The translations under genes were made by a program, and so were the position numbers. A stretch of DNA of 64,000 nt from Bromus sterilis (lineage: Eukaryota; Streptophyta; Magnoliopsida; Poales; Poaceae), in assembly GCA_950022295.1 (NCBI GenBank), contig OX465595.1, forward strand, positions 225,583,770 to 225,647,769, given 5' to 3'. Of the stretch, positions 42,843 to 55,700 are shown one piece after another. Every line of letters starts with the position of its first letter. Position 1 is the first letter of the stretch. The notes under the pieces were generated by a model. That model did not search any database, was not told the origin of the DNA, and saw nothing but the letters and a program-made list of their open reading frames with translations.

Positions 42843-45800
42843 TGTTGACACCCATTTTGGCCAAAATACAAATGTGACGTAAATGATTTTGAAAAGTGTC
42901 CGCCCAATGTAAATGAAAAAATGATATATAAAAATAAAATAAATCAATCTCTATAAAAATATATATCCCCATAGAAAATAATAGCTACGGGACACATGAT
43001 TTGCACGTATGCCATCATCGGCGGCGGGTTTCTAGTGCCGATAACAAATTATAATTGGCGGCACAAATATTGCCAAAATATTGATTATATCCATCAACAA
43101 GATGAAATATCGGCGCAATATGTAGAAAATACATCATGCTAGTAAAATATATGCCGGCGTATTTTGTTAAATACTCTTATATCACATGTGATACTAAACT
43201 GCAAATTAATTAACGTGCATATCCATGCCATAAACCTTAATGAGGCGTTAATAGCTAACCCAGACTTAGCCCATAAAAAATGTTGCCATATTGTTGCATG
43301 GCTCAGACGGTGGTGCCAAGGCCCACAAGTTGATTAAATTAAAAAAAATGGAGAGAGCCCATCGGCTAATGACAAGCATGCATGTGGCCGGTTCAAACCT
43401 CAGTCAACTAGTGATTAAGAAATAAAGAAAGAAAAGAAAAGACGGACCGCTCCCATGCTCCCACGACGGCTCCCACGATCTGGCAAGGTGGGTTCGTGCG
43501 CAACAGCGCTTCGTTGCTGCCCGCCCCTATAAATAATAGCCCAGAATAACAGCGTTAGCCCTGCTCATTCCATTCAAGGCGAATCGCTGCTCATTTTTTC
43601 TAGCACCTCGCTGCTGCTTTCTCCAGCACATACAAATACACTGCTCATCCACATATATGTCGTTGCCCGCTCGTCGTCGGCGTTGCTAGTCGTCAGCTGT
43701 TCAACACTCACGCTACTCGTGTTGGTTGTTTAACATCTGTCGGCCGGCTGTTCGATATCCACGAATCCGGTACACTGTTGTTTCATCCATCCATCCATCA
43801 ACACACAAGGTAAAGTAAGACTATGTCTATCCTTGCTTTTCCTCTCATCTGACGTGTATCTTTCATGTTTATTGCTGCATATGTCTTATATATGCATCTT
43901 GATTGGTCTCATGGTGATCTTCCATGTTGATACAATTCATGATTGTTAAATAATCAAATATGCATCTTGATTGGTCTCATGGTGATCTCCCATGTTGATA
44001 CAATTCAAGATTGTAAAATAATCAAATATGTTGTCTTGATTGGTCTCATGAATTTTTCCATGTTGATACAACTCAAGAATAGAATTAAAATATGTTGCCA
44101 TGGTGATCTTCCATGTTGATACAACTCAAGATTAGAAAATATGTTGTCTTGATTGGTCTCATGGTGATCTCCCATGTTGATACAATTCAAGAATAGAAAT
44201 AATATGTGTTGTCTTGATTGGTCTCATGGTAATCTTCCATGTTGATACAACTCAAGATTAGAAAATATGTTGTCTTGATTGGTCTCATGGTGATCTCACA
44301 TGTTGATACAATTCAAGAATAAATATATGTTCATCTTGATTGATCTCATGGTGATCTTCCATGTTGATACAATTCAAGAATAAATATATGTTCATCTTGA
44401 TTGGTCTCATGGTGATCTTCCATGTTGATACAACTCAAGATTAGAAAATATGTTGTCTTGATTGGTCTCATGGTGATCTCCCATGTTGATACAATTCAAG
44501 AATAAATATATGTTCATCTTGATTGGTCTCATGGTGATCTTCCATGTTGATACAACTCAAGAATATAAAAAGAATGCATGTTATCTTGATTGGTATCATG
44601 GAAATCTCCCATGTTGATACAACGCAAGAATAATACAAATAATCAAATATGTTATCTTGATTAGTCTCATGTTGATCTTCCATGTTGATACAACTCAAGA
44701 ATATAAAAGGAATGCATGTTATCTTGATTGGTCTCATGGCAATCTCCCAAGATGATACAACGCAGGAATAATACAAATAATCAAATATGTTATCTTGATT
44801 GGTCTCATGGTGATCTTTCATGTTGATAAAAATCAAGAATAGAAGTAGAAAAAACCTCACCATGTTGTGATCTCATAAAGTCCCACCTGATAGAAATTAG
44901 GACATATTTTCTCCAACGAGATTATTGTTTAGGCTCCACATACATGAGATATTGCTGCACTAGGTGATGCTAACAGTGGTATGAAGATGAGATTAAATGA
45001 AATAATACGTGCTTGGTTTTGTTATATCTACACAAATCAAGCCATTCCAAATATACACATCTCATTAAATCATCCCTCTAGTTTGATCATATTAACACGA
45101 ATTAAAGAGCGCATATATTTCGTGTCAGGAAAACTAGTGGCTTGAACCGATAAAAAGTAAATAAACGAAGAAAGTAGTGCTCATTAAATCACACTCCCCA
45201 CATACAAAATAAACATGGCAATCAAATACTCATGTAAGATAATTACTCCATGCATTGTTTAGTCTCATATAACTAAACTGAGTTGATAATCTACATCATG
45301 CTCATGAAACATATAAACTGATACATGCTCTTGTTTGGCAACACTGCAAGCATACATTCTATGCTATGATAGGGATAGTACAAATAAAGAGAAATCACCA
45401 TGCTCCATTCGGTTATGCTACACGTGGGCATATTGCTACACGGCGTTGGCCATAATACGAGTGAAGTGATACTGCATTAAAATATCCCATATAAGTATGG
45501 CATTAGTTTCTCATATAAACTATTTGGAATCATATTACACCATTAATCCCATGCGGTTATGATCGCGTCATGCACTACATATAGGTGTAGGCATATAAAA
45601 GCTAAACGTGAGTTAAAAATATACAATTGCATATAAGCATTGAATTTCTCATGTTATAAGGAAATCTCCCATATAGATTAAATCAGAAAACACATTCCTC
45701 TCATATACGTGTGTGTGTGTGTGTGCATATACATAATTAAATGATAACTAGGATCATAGCCTATGTTATTTGCACTGAATATAACGTAGTGCATCCTTGA

Positions 45801-46479
45801 CCTCTATATATATTATAGCCTGCCCATATCGGCTTAATTAATGCAATGCTATATACGTTGCTACAAAATTAAACAAGATATTTTCTCCATTCCGTGCATG
45901 TATATAGAAATCACATGCATGATAAACTTGGCTCACAAAATGAGTCATACCATATATTGCACATGTGCTTGCTAAACTAGCTTATTAACCATTAAAATGC
46001 TCATATAACATAAACAATACTCATTATCAATTTTCAAACGGTTAATGAACTAGGTAAGAAATAGTCAAGTCATGTACGTGCTATAAAAAATCTTATATAT
46101 GATCAAATGATGACCATTATGCTATCCATATATTAGCATAGGCATACTTCATGGCTCCCCGACTACGCCGACATCGACGACAGCGAGGAGGACTTTTATT
46201 TTTACATTTTGTAGTTTTCTTTTACTTCTAAATTTTTTAATACCCATATGTTGTAATGCTATGTAATAGATAGGTTGGAATTCTTAATCAGGGGTTTTCT
46301 CTTCGGAGATGTAATTAACAGTTCTTTTGTGTAAATGTAAGAGTTCTGGAAATAAAGTACTCGCAATGTTTGATATCCATTTTATTTATGTACGCATTTA
46401 ACTTATTCACTTTGTATCAATGACGTGGACATGTTAGTATTATTATTATTTATTCTATCGCCCCATTTTCCCGTCATCA
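42843..46479 (+). repeat. Element D 3' LTR
   Basis: A 3,637-bp LTR, partner of 16,768-20,558, 154 bp shorter. Most of the difference is two minisatellite units plus small deletions (for example near 43,200 and 43,304). TATA box at 43,527-43,535. Followed by gagtc, the right target copy. Confidence 0.92.
43900..44850 (+). repeat. ~63-bp minisatellite in element D 3' LTR, 15 units
   Basis: Same unit as 17,850-18,920. I count 15 copies of the core ccatgttgataca (including decayed ones), against 17 in the 5' LTR. Two units present in the 5' LTR at about 18,240-18,365 are missing here. Confidence 0.88.
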
Positions 46480-46484
46480 GAGTC

Positions 46485-47811
46485 CGTTTCGTAGAACCGA
46501 CCGGACTCTCGAGCGGTGACAAACTCAGGTAGTCGACTCCTGGATTAGAGAAGGTGATGTGAGGGTAGTGTCTTGGTTTCATCCACGTCCGACACCCGCT
46601 TGAAGGGTGAAAGAATGAGGCGTTAAGTGATGACACGCGTGTGAAGATGTACACCCCTGCAGGGTTAATAAACGTTTCGAACAGCCGTGTCCGCGGTTAT
46701 GGACTACTTGGAGACCTCTACTTGATTATTAGACAACTTGAATGGATACTTATAAAACTCGCAAGATAAGCGTGATTGCTATGGCGTGCTTCCTCGTGGG
46801 GAAGTCGAGTAAGTATCCATAGTGGTGTATTGGTTGGAGACTTGGTAGTGGACTCGTGTACGCTTCTTACCTCAAGTCTGGTACTCGTATTTCAGGACTA
46901 GCCAAGTCAAAGCTGGCACTTCTGCATGTTGAAACCCCACCTTCCTTTACCTTGAAACTTGAGCATGAGTAGGGTAGTTCTGATGTAAGTCTTGCTGAGT
47001 ACGACTTTGTACTCACTTTTGCTTATTCTATGTTTTAGATGAGAACCCGGACCCCGATGGAGTCACCTTCGTGAAGCTCGACGTTGACCATTGTAGTATA
47101 GTTCCCGACAGCAGTCTGGTCCCTCGTGGAAGGGCATGTATGTTTACAAGGCTTCTCTAAGCCCTTTGTTAAACTTGTCTGTACTCAGACCTAATTTGCT
47201 TCCGTTGTATGATGTAATGTTGATCACAGACATATGATCTTTGTATGCTCTATGTGTAAGTCAATAAAGAAGTAGTTTGTAGAGTTATGCAATGTGTACC
47301 TGCTGTTTACACTGGACATGTATGCTGCGTTTATGATTATAACATGCATGTCTTAGTGTGGGGTTCGATAGCTTAGTTGTGTTCTTGCCGGCGGTCTTTT
47401 ATACACCAAGTGGCCCTTAGATGTGCGCAGCTTGGGGTATCGCGATGCGATTGCTCGTGACTCTGTCACGTGGCACACTTTGTTGTATGATTGAGCCCGC
47501 CCGAGATCCCGACTAGGTGATCGGGATGGAGTCTGTTTATGTAAGTGTTATGATTCAATCGATAATATGGTTGATGCGACTTGTCTATGAGTATGGGATT
47601 TCACCACCCATAATCATTTAGACTTGTGAGCGGGCGATGAGGACCCATCTCAGTTGATCATCTGGCCTGGATGGGATGCCCCTCACGTACGATGCTTTCC
47701 GAGAGTGTTCTGTGCTTGGCCTTGTCTTCTTACACAAGTGGGTACCACTCTCGGCTCTCCATATGATTGAGTTGTGACTGGAATTACATACGCATATTCC
47801 GGGTCCCGACA
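46485..47811 (+). repeat. Element C 5' LTR, right part
   Basis: Resumes after the gagtc copy at 46,480-46,484 and matches the 3' LTR from about 55,315 to 56,641. It ends GGGTCCCGACA. A possible splice acceptor, ctatgttttagatgag, lies near 47,030; the region holds no convincing ORF. Confidence 0.92.
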
Positions 47812-47815
47812 GACT

Positions 47816-47830
47816 TGGTATTAGAGCAGG
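47816..47830 (+). other. Element C primer-binding site
   Basis: TGGTATTAGAGCAGG, four bases after the LTR, differs by one base from TGGTATCAGAGC, the usual site for initiator methionine tRNA. This fixes the orientation and the LTR end. Confidence 0.8.
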
Positions 47831-48281
47831 ACTGTCTGTAGGATTATCAAACCCTTGGTCGAAGTCGAGTCTAGCATTCTATAATTATCTAGTTACTTGG
47901 GTATAAAGGGAACAACGTAAGGCTTCTTTTTCTCCTTACCCTCATCGATCTGAGTTCTAAGTCACCCTTATCCTTTCTACAGGATGATAGGACTAGGCTC
48001 ATCTATTTCTTACTAGAACATCTCGTTGAGTGCTTCCTTGTAGCCGTAGGATTGTTGTGGTCGTCCAGAGTCTCCGTATTTTGAGTTCCTTGAAGAAGTT
48101 ATGTCCAATCTCTTCAAGGTTGTTTCATTTTCCATCCCGGTGTAGCCGTTATGCTGCCCGATTTATCCCGTGTTTCTATGAATCATTGCCTTTGCATTAT
48201 GACTTTTCTTCCGAAATCATGTCCTATTATCTTTGATTCCATCGTACAACTTGTTCTTATTATTGATATTTATCACACAGG
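47831..48281 (+). other. Element C untranslated leader
   Basis: CT-rich leader between primer site and gag. Short ORFs here (48,030-48,236 and others) show no known domain. Confidence 0.5.
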
Positions 48282-49280
48282 ATGTCAGGTGGAACTTGTA
48301 GTGATGTTCGTCGCAATCGAGACCGTGATCGGAATCGAAGTAATGATGAACCTCCACCACCGCCTTCTACGGAGGAAATCATGTTGGAAGCTGAGCGGAA
48401 TCGACGTGATCAAACACGCCTTCTGGAGCTCATTGAGGAGAATACCGCTCGTCAGCGCAATGTGGTTGTCAGCATTCAGGATTTCATCCTCCTCAAGACA
48501 CCGGTATTTCGATGTTCCTCCAAGCCCCTTGAAGCCGATGATTGGCTCCGTTCCATCGAGCGTAAGCTTGACACGGCACATGTTGCTCCCAATGATCGAG
48601 TTATATTCGCGGCATACTTTCTGGAAGATGCTGCTGCTGAATGGTGGGAGATCTATGTTGCGATGCAGTCTGATGGTCACATAGTGACTTGGCAGGAGTT
48701 CCGTGATTCCTTTCGAGGGTACCACCTTCTAGATGAGTTAATGGAGCGCAAGAAGGAAGAGTTCTGCAATCTGACTCAAGGAGAGATGTCCGTTCATGAG
48801 TATGTGAAGGAGTTCAATCGTCTTGCTCGTTATGCCCAAGATGAGATCACCACCGATGCCAGAAAGCAGGCAAGGTTCCGTAAGGGACTTAGCCCATCCT
48901 TCGCCATGATCTCAACCTCCTTGAATTTGCCACCTTTGAGGATTTAGTCAACAGATCCTTCAGAGCTGAGCATGGCAATGAAGTGTTCGAAGTGTCTCGC
49001 ATGCATGCTCTTGAGCTTGCTCCTTCAAGTTCAGCCCCTCAGAAGCGCAGAATATGGATTCCAACTAGTGCCATACCTCAAAACTTTCTTCAGAGACCAC
49101 CATCCAATATATGCCATCCACCTCAACACATTGTTCCTCCCAGGAATGATGGTGTGCAATCAAGTAATCCTGATCCCAGCAATTCAGGCATGATGTGTTT
49201 CATGTGTGGTCTAACATGCCATTACTTCCGACAATGCCCTACAGTGTTGGTGGCACCACGTAGACCTAGTCATAAGCCTC
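48282..49280 (+). pseudogene. Element C gag
   Basis: Start at 48,282 (MSGGTCSDVRRNRDRDR), a typical basic gag N-terminus. The capsid region has PLEADDWLRSIERKLDTA, AAYFLEDAAAEWWE and FNRLARYAQDEI (residues ~85-205). A frameshift lies near 48,895-48,910; the second frame continues FATFEDLVNRSFRAEHG and reaches a CCHC zinc knuckle CFMCGLTCHYFRQC at about 49,196-49,240. It packages element RNA. Confidence 0.85.
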
Positions 49281-50434
49281 CAAAGAAATCAAACACCAAA
49301 ACCTTTCCAGCAAAGCTTTCAGTCACAGGTAGTGGATATGTGAACCAAATGTCAGTTGAGGAAACCAGTGCTACTTCTGACGTCATCCTTGGTACACTCC
49401 CAGTCAATCATGTTCCCGCCTCCGTTCTTTTCGATCCAGGAGCTTCTCATTCATTCATGTCGGAGAGTTATGCAGTACGGCATGAATTTCCTTTTGAAGA
49501 AATGTTTTCTCCAATGATCATTCAAACTCCTGGTTCAAAGTGGCAAACTAATAGAGTAAGCCATGGCAATCAAATTGCAATTGAGGGTCTAGTATTCCTT
49601 GCTTCACTTATAGCCCTCAAGTCTTCGGACATTGATGTCATCCTAGGCATGCATTGGTTATCAAGACAGAATGTTGTCCTTGATTGTAAAGCCAGGTCAG
49701 TTAAACCCACCCATCCTTCAGGCCAGACAATTGACTACACATCACCAAGCTCTAGAATCCAGATGCATACTTTGAATGTGCTTCCCCTTCCTGACCTTGA
49801 AGATGTTCTGGTGGTTCGTGACTTCCCGGATGTCTTTCCCGAAGAGCTGCCAGGAATGCCACCTGATAGATGTGTAGAATTCATAGTGGATCTTATAGCA
49901 GGCACAACCCAAATTTCCAGACGCCCATATAGAATGGCCCCACATGAGTTAGCTGAGCTAAAAACCCAACTTGATGCTTCGTTGGCAAAAGGCTGCATCC
50001 GCCCTAGCTCATCGCCATGGGTTTGCCCCGTTCTGTTTGTAATGAAGAAAGATGGAACAGAAAGGATGTGCGTAGACTATCGTCCGCTAAATCTAGCGAC
50101 AATAAAGAACAAGTACCCACTTCCCAGGATCAATGATCTTTATAATCAACTTGCTGGATCCTCGGTCTTCTCCAAGATGGATTTGAGATTAGGCTGTCAC
50201 CAAATAAAAATCCGAAATGAGCACATTCCCAAGACGACTTTCACTACTCGATATGGTCTTTACGAGTACACCGTCATGTTCTTCGGTTTAACCAATGCCT
50301 CCGCCACATTCTCGCGCTTAATGAATTTGATCTTCATGGAGTACCTAGATAAATTTGTTGTGGTTTATCTTGATGACATTCTCATCTACTCAAGAACGAA
50401 GAAAAGCACACACAACATCTTGGGTTTGTATTGA
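49281..50434 (+). pseudogene. Element C protease and reverse transcriptase
   Basis: Continues gag's second frame. Protease: VLFDPGASHSFMSESYA (49,425), with DPG where the family has D(S/T)G. RT: KGCIRPSSSPWVCPVLFVMK, RMCVDYRPLN, SKMDLRLGCHQIKI, FGLTNASATFSRLMN and catalytic YLDD at 50,366-50,377. It ends at a premature stop, 50,432-50,434, caused by a frameshift just before. Copies element RNA into DNA. Confidence 0.88.
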
Positions 50435-51375
50435 TGAAACTTCAAGAGCATCGCGTTTATGCCAAGTTCTCCAAGTGTGAATTTTGGCTACCAGAAGTGA
50501 CCTACTTAGGCCACGTGATTTCTACAAAAGGCATTGCTGTCAATCCCGAGAGAGTTCAGGCCATCCTTGACTGGACTCCACCTGAATCGGTTAAGAAAGT
50601 TAGGAGTTTTCTTGGCCTAGCAAGCTATTGTCGCCGCTTCGTTGAGTACTTCTCCAAAGTTGCAAAGCCTCTAACTGAACTCCTCAAGAAAGATAAGAAA
50701 TTCGAATGGACCCCCAAGTGCGAGGAAAGCTTTCAAGAGATAAAAAGAAGATTGACTTCTGCACCTGTACTTGCACCTCCAGACACCAACAAGGATTTCG
50801 AGATCTATTGTGACGCTTCACGGAAAGGGTTAGGATGCATACTTACGCAAGATTGACATGTGGTAGCATACGCTTCACGCCAGTTGAGTCCACATGAAGA
50901 GAACTATCCGACCCATGATCTTGAACTCGCTGTCGTAGTTCATGCCCTGAAGACTTGGCGACATTACCTCCTTGGTAATCGTTGTGAGATCTATTCCGAC
51001 CAATAAAGCCTCAAATACATATTCACCTAGCCAGATCTTAATCTCAGGCAAAGACGCTGGATAGAGTTGATAAAATATTATGACTTAGAAATTTCTTACA
51101 CCCCGGGCAAAGCCAATGTCATGGCTGATGCACTAAGTCGTAAGTCGTATTGTAACAACCTCATGTTACAACAGTATCAACCACTTCTTCATGAGGAATT
51201 TCGCAAGCTCAATCTTGAGATAGTTCCTCATGGATTTCTTTCTACCCTGGTGGCGAAACAAACCCTTGAGGATCAAATCATAGCCGCCCAAAACAAGATA
51301 GTGGTATTCGAGAGATCAAGGAGAACATTGCTAGCGGAGATGCTAAATGTTTCTCTACAAATGATCAAGGAATGA
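50431..51375 (+). pseudogene. Element C RT connection and RNase H
   Basis: A new frame: KFSKCEFWLPEVTYLGHVIS, FLGLASYCRRFVEYFSK, then RNase H with FEIYCDASRKGLGCILTQ (50,801), ENYPTHDLELAVVVHALKTW and TPGKANVMADALSR (51,097). Stops at TGA 50,854, TAA near 51,004 and TAG near 51,028. Only one RNase H is present, unlike B and D. Confidence 0.85.
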
Positions 51376-52755
51376 TCTTTGAAAATCGTTTAGTGGTCCC
51401 TGAGAATCAAGACCTAAGGCAGCTGATCCTTAAGGAAGCTCATGACACTCCCCTCTCAATTCATCCCGGTAGCACAAAAATGTACCGAGATCTACGCCAG
51501 AGATTTTTGTGGAACCGGATTAAGAGAGACATTGCACAATTTTTTGCCGGATGCAATGTTTGTCGTCGCATTAAGGAAGAACACCAAAGACCTGCTGGTA
51601 CTCTTCAACCATTGTCTATTCCCGAGTGGAAATGGGACAAGGTTGGTATGGACTTCCTCACCGGCTTTCCAAAAACCCAGAAAGGAAATGATTCCATCTT
51701 CGTTGTCATTGATCGACTTTCCAAAGTTGCTCGCTTCCTTCCAGTTCGTGAGTCCATAACTTCTAGTCAGTTAGCGGACTTGTATGTCTCTAGAATTGTG
51801 TCTCTTCATGGTGTTCCTTTGGAAATCAATTCTGATCGTGGTAGCCTTTTCACCTCTAGATTCTGGGAAAGTTTTCAAAATGCTATGGGAACTCATCTCT
51901 CCTTTAGTACAGCTTTCCATCCTCAATCTAGCGGTCAAGTTGAAAGGGTTAATCAAATCTTGGAAGACATGCTCAGAGCTTGTGTTATCTCTTTCTGAAA
52001 GAATTGGGAGAAGTATCTTCCATTTGCCGAATTTGCTTATAACAATAGTTTCCAATCTAGTCTGAACATGGCTCCTTTTGAATTCCTCTATGGACGACGA
52101 TGTCGAACACCCCTAAACTGGTCAGAAACTGGTGAAAGAGAATTCTTTGGACTGGATATGATCAAGGAAGCAGAAGAGCAAGTTCGCATTGTCCGTGACC
52201 AATTGAAAGCCGCCCAGTCTCGTCAGAAAAGCTACTATGATCATCATCATTGGCAAGAAAGCTACAATCTGGATGAGAAGGCTTACCTTCGGGTTACTCC
52301 TCTAAAGGGAGCCCAAAGATTCGGTAACAAAGGCAAGTTGGCCCCATGTTACATCGGACATTTCCGCATTCTCGCTAAACGTGGAGAAGTTGCCTACCAA
52401 CTTGAACTACGCCCGCACCTTTCCCGAGTACATGACGTATTCCATGTGTCACAACTCAGGCGTTGCTTCAAGGACCCCATCCGCGAAGTCGACCATGAAA
52501 CGCTTGATCTCCAAGATGAACTTTCTTATCGAGAGTACACTATTCGTATTCTTGATTACGTAGAGCGTGTTACTCTTCGTCAGAAGATCAAGTTCCTCAA
52601 AGTGCAATGGTCACATCACTCCGAGAAAGAAGCAACATGGGAAAGAGAAGACCGCCTTCGTGCCGAGTACCCCTCCTTCCTCCCGACGACTTCTGAATCT
52701 CGGGACGAGATTCTTTTGAGTGGGGGCGAGTTTTCAGAACCCCAACTTGGGTACG
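51372..52755 (+). pseudogene. Element C integrase with C-terminal chromodomain
   Basis: HHCC zinc region (AHDTPLSIHPGSTKMYRD, CNVCRR), catalytic Asp in GMDFLTGFP, Asp in NSDRGSLF and Glu in SGQVERVNQ (51,942). A TGA near 51,996 interrupts. The GPF-like tail is followed by a chromodomain at about 52,530-52,680 (REYTIRILDYVERV, KVQWSHHSEKEATWE). Chromodomains direct insertion toward marked chromatin. The frame ends close to the 3' LTR and its G-rich tract gagtgggggcgag. Confidence 0.9.
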
Positions 52756-55700
52756 TGCTAGGGTTTGAGTGCCCCTTTGCATCATGTGAAGAAAATCAAA
52801 ATAAATTCAAAAATGGGGAAAAGAAAAGCCCTGAGAAATTAATTCAAATGGACAGATAAAAATATTTTTCCAAAAATCATTTGAACATTTGGAAAATTCC
52901 TATAAATGATGGTGATCATTTCAAAAGTGGTTTGGGTTCATTCCCATGGCCAAGGAATTTTCTAAAATTCAAAAGGTGCCTTGGAAATTAAATTAACCCC
53001 TAATTGAATTGAAATTCAAAATTGATTGAATTTCAAAAATGCCCAAAAGTCATAAGTGGCTTGCTACTGGCCACCTAAGATTTATAAAAATATTTAGGCA
53101 TTTTTATAAAATGCTATGGTATTTTTACCAGAGAAAAACAAATAACAGAAATAAAGAAAAGAAGAAGAAAAGAAAGAGAAAACCCCCTGGCCTTTGGTCC
53201 AACTAGTTTTTTTCCCCAGCCCACCTAGCTCTTCCCCTGGCCCAGCCCACCAGGGGTACCGTCGTCTCCTTCCCGGCGCCAGAGCAGGCAGCTCGCCGCC
53301 ATGGCGAGCATGCCCGCGACTCCAGGGCCACCTAGGCCTCTTCCCCTCTCTCCAGGGCGCCACGAGACGCCCATAGCAGCCCCACACCCTTTCCCCCACC
53401 TTCTGCTCGCTCTCCCTCTCTCTTCTGCAGCTTCCCACACGCGTCCAGAGAGCGCCGCCGCGCGCCGTCGCAGCCAACGACGACGAGCCGCTGCACCGCC
53501 TTGTCCATCGTCTCCGCAGCGTTCATCTTCGTCGTCCCAAGCACCCAATCAAGCTGAATCCGCAGCGGCGAAGACGCCAGCTTCGCGAGAAGCTCCGGCC
53601 ACCCGTGAAGCTCCGACGAGAAATACTCCGTCGCCTGGCCTCCTCCGGCTTCCTCGACTCCTCCAATGTCCTCGGGGTGAGCTGCACTGTGATTTTCCCT
53701 ATGGCCTGCTCCTCCCCGCGCCCTCGGCTGCCGTCGTCGCCTTCTGTTGCTCCGGCCGACGCACCCTTTTGACCTAGCCGAGCTTCAGTGCACCCCGCGA
53801 TGCCCCGATGGTCTGAACGGGCGCGCGCAGTCAAGGGCTACGCCCTAGTACCCTTCTAACCCCTCCCGTGCCCAATTTCGCTGCTCCGGCGAAGCTCCGG
53901 CGAGCCAGAGCTCACCGGCGCCGTTAAACCCTAACCCCTGGCTAATGACCCACTAACCCCCTAAACCCTAGTCACTGACAGTAGGCCCCAGCCCTTAACT
54001 AACCACTGCTAGTTTATAACTCACAAGGAATTAACCCCCCCCTCTCACTGACCTTAGGGCCCCACTGTCCAGAGCCCTGTGACATCACCCCCACGTCACC
54101 CTGACGCAATAAAAAGAAAAGGGATTAAAAGAATTAAAGAAAATCTAGAAATTGCAGAAAAATAGCTAAACTTTGGAAATTCATAGAAAATTCATATTAA
54201 CTCCAAATTGTACAAATAATATATGAAAAATGATCAGCAGAAAATTCTCTATCCAAATATCCAACTTTCAACCATGTTTGAGTTGATCTTAAATTTGGAC
54301 CAGTAGCTTTTGCTATTTGGTTTAATTGAAATTAATTCAAATAAAATGCAAATGCTATTCCAACTTTAACCATTGCAATGCAAACATCATCACTTGAACA
54401 TCAGAGGAATATCATACACATGTCAAGATGGTTTACAAATATCAAACAATAGCAAATTCAACTTGGCTAATTTGAACAACATTTGGAGTTTGAATTTGAA
54501 TTAACTTTTCAAATCAACTTCAATGAAAATGTGACAAATTGAACCTAGGTCACATCAATACCATGCCATGCTACATTTTGCATCTTGATTGTGCATTGCA
54601 ATGTAATGTTTACATTGTTGTTGTTCCGGTGTTTGCTTTGTTTGCTCGATAGAAGTGGAACCGAAACCGGAGGCCACCCCCTTCGTTGAAGAAACCGTAT
54701 CGAACCTCGTCAGCAAGGCAAGCAAACCCCATTGATCATGTCTATAGAATCTTACTTCCCTCTCAGTCTCGCTTATGCATATTTAGGAGATCACCGAGAC
54801 ACGTTCTTTCGCATAGTTGAACCCATTGCTGATGCATGACCTATCATTTTGTCACCGTATTAAGCAAACCACAATCCTAGCAGATATAGCAGTTGGATGA
54901 TGAACATGTGGCCCCTGCAACTGTTACTGCTTATTGTTGCTTAGTGATACAATGAGGTTACTTTGTTTGTGAGTCGGGATGGATATTCATAATGGTGCTG
55001 ATGATAACGTGTTGGTGAATCCACCCTAAACAAAGGTGAACGATGAGAGGCTGTTTAGGAGTAAACAGTGGGTTGTCTCGTTGAACACTGCCCTAGGCCC
55101 CGAGTTCCTGTTTTGTGATCCAAGACAAAGAGTATGACCACATGTAGGGTTTATGGGAGCCCCGTTTGGCCTCTTTACGTACCCGATCCGGTCCAGGAGT
55201 CACACTAGATTTGGGCTTTCCATTTGATTTATGCATAGATATGTGGCTGGACCTGTGAGGCAGCGAAACCATCTGTCAAAGGTGGCGTCTCGGTCCCTTG
55301 CATTATCTGAGTCTGTTTCGTAGAACCGGCCGGACTCTCAAGCGGTGACAAACTCAGGTAGTCGACTCCTGGATTAGAGAAGGTGATGTGAGGGTAGTGC
55401 CTTGGTTTCATCCACGTCCGACACCCGCTTGAAGGGTGACAAGAATGAGACGATAAGTGATGACACGCGTGTGAAGATGTACACCCCTGCAGGGTTAATA
55501 AACGTTTCGAATAGCCGTGTCCGGTGTTATGGACTACTTGGAGACCTCTAGTTGATTATTAGACAACTTGAATGGATACTTATAAAACTCGCAAGATAAG
55601 CGTGAGTGCTATGGCGTGCTTCCTCGTGGGGAAGTCGAGGAAGTATCCATAGTGGTGTATTGGTTGGAGACTTGGTAGTGGACTCGTGTACGCTTCTTAC

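Larger units (their letters stand above)
16768..46479 (+). mobile_element. Element D: very large Tat/Ogre-like LTR retrotransposon in C's 5' LTR
   Basis: LTRs at 16,768-20,558 (3,791 bp) and 42,843-46,479 (3,637 bp), both starting TGTTGACACCC and ending CCCGTCATCA. The TSD is gagtc at 16,763-16,767 and 46,480-46,484; the uninterrupted site is seen in C's 3' LTR near 55,311. Primer-binding site at 20,559. The element carries gag with a long N-terminal extension, protease, RT, two RNase H domains and integrase, then a 3' tandem-repeat zone that the CACTA element interrupts. Excluding the CACTA it is about 18.4 kb. Giant size, dual RNase H and a repeat-rich 3' region fit the Tat/Ogre group. Confidence 0.92.
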
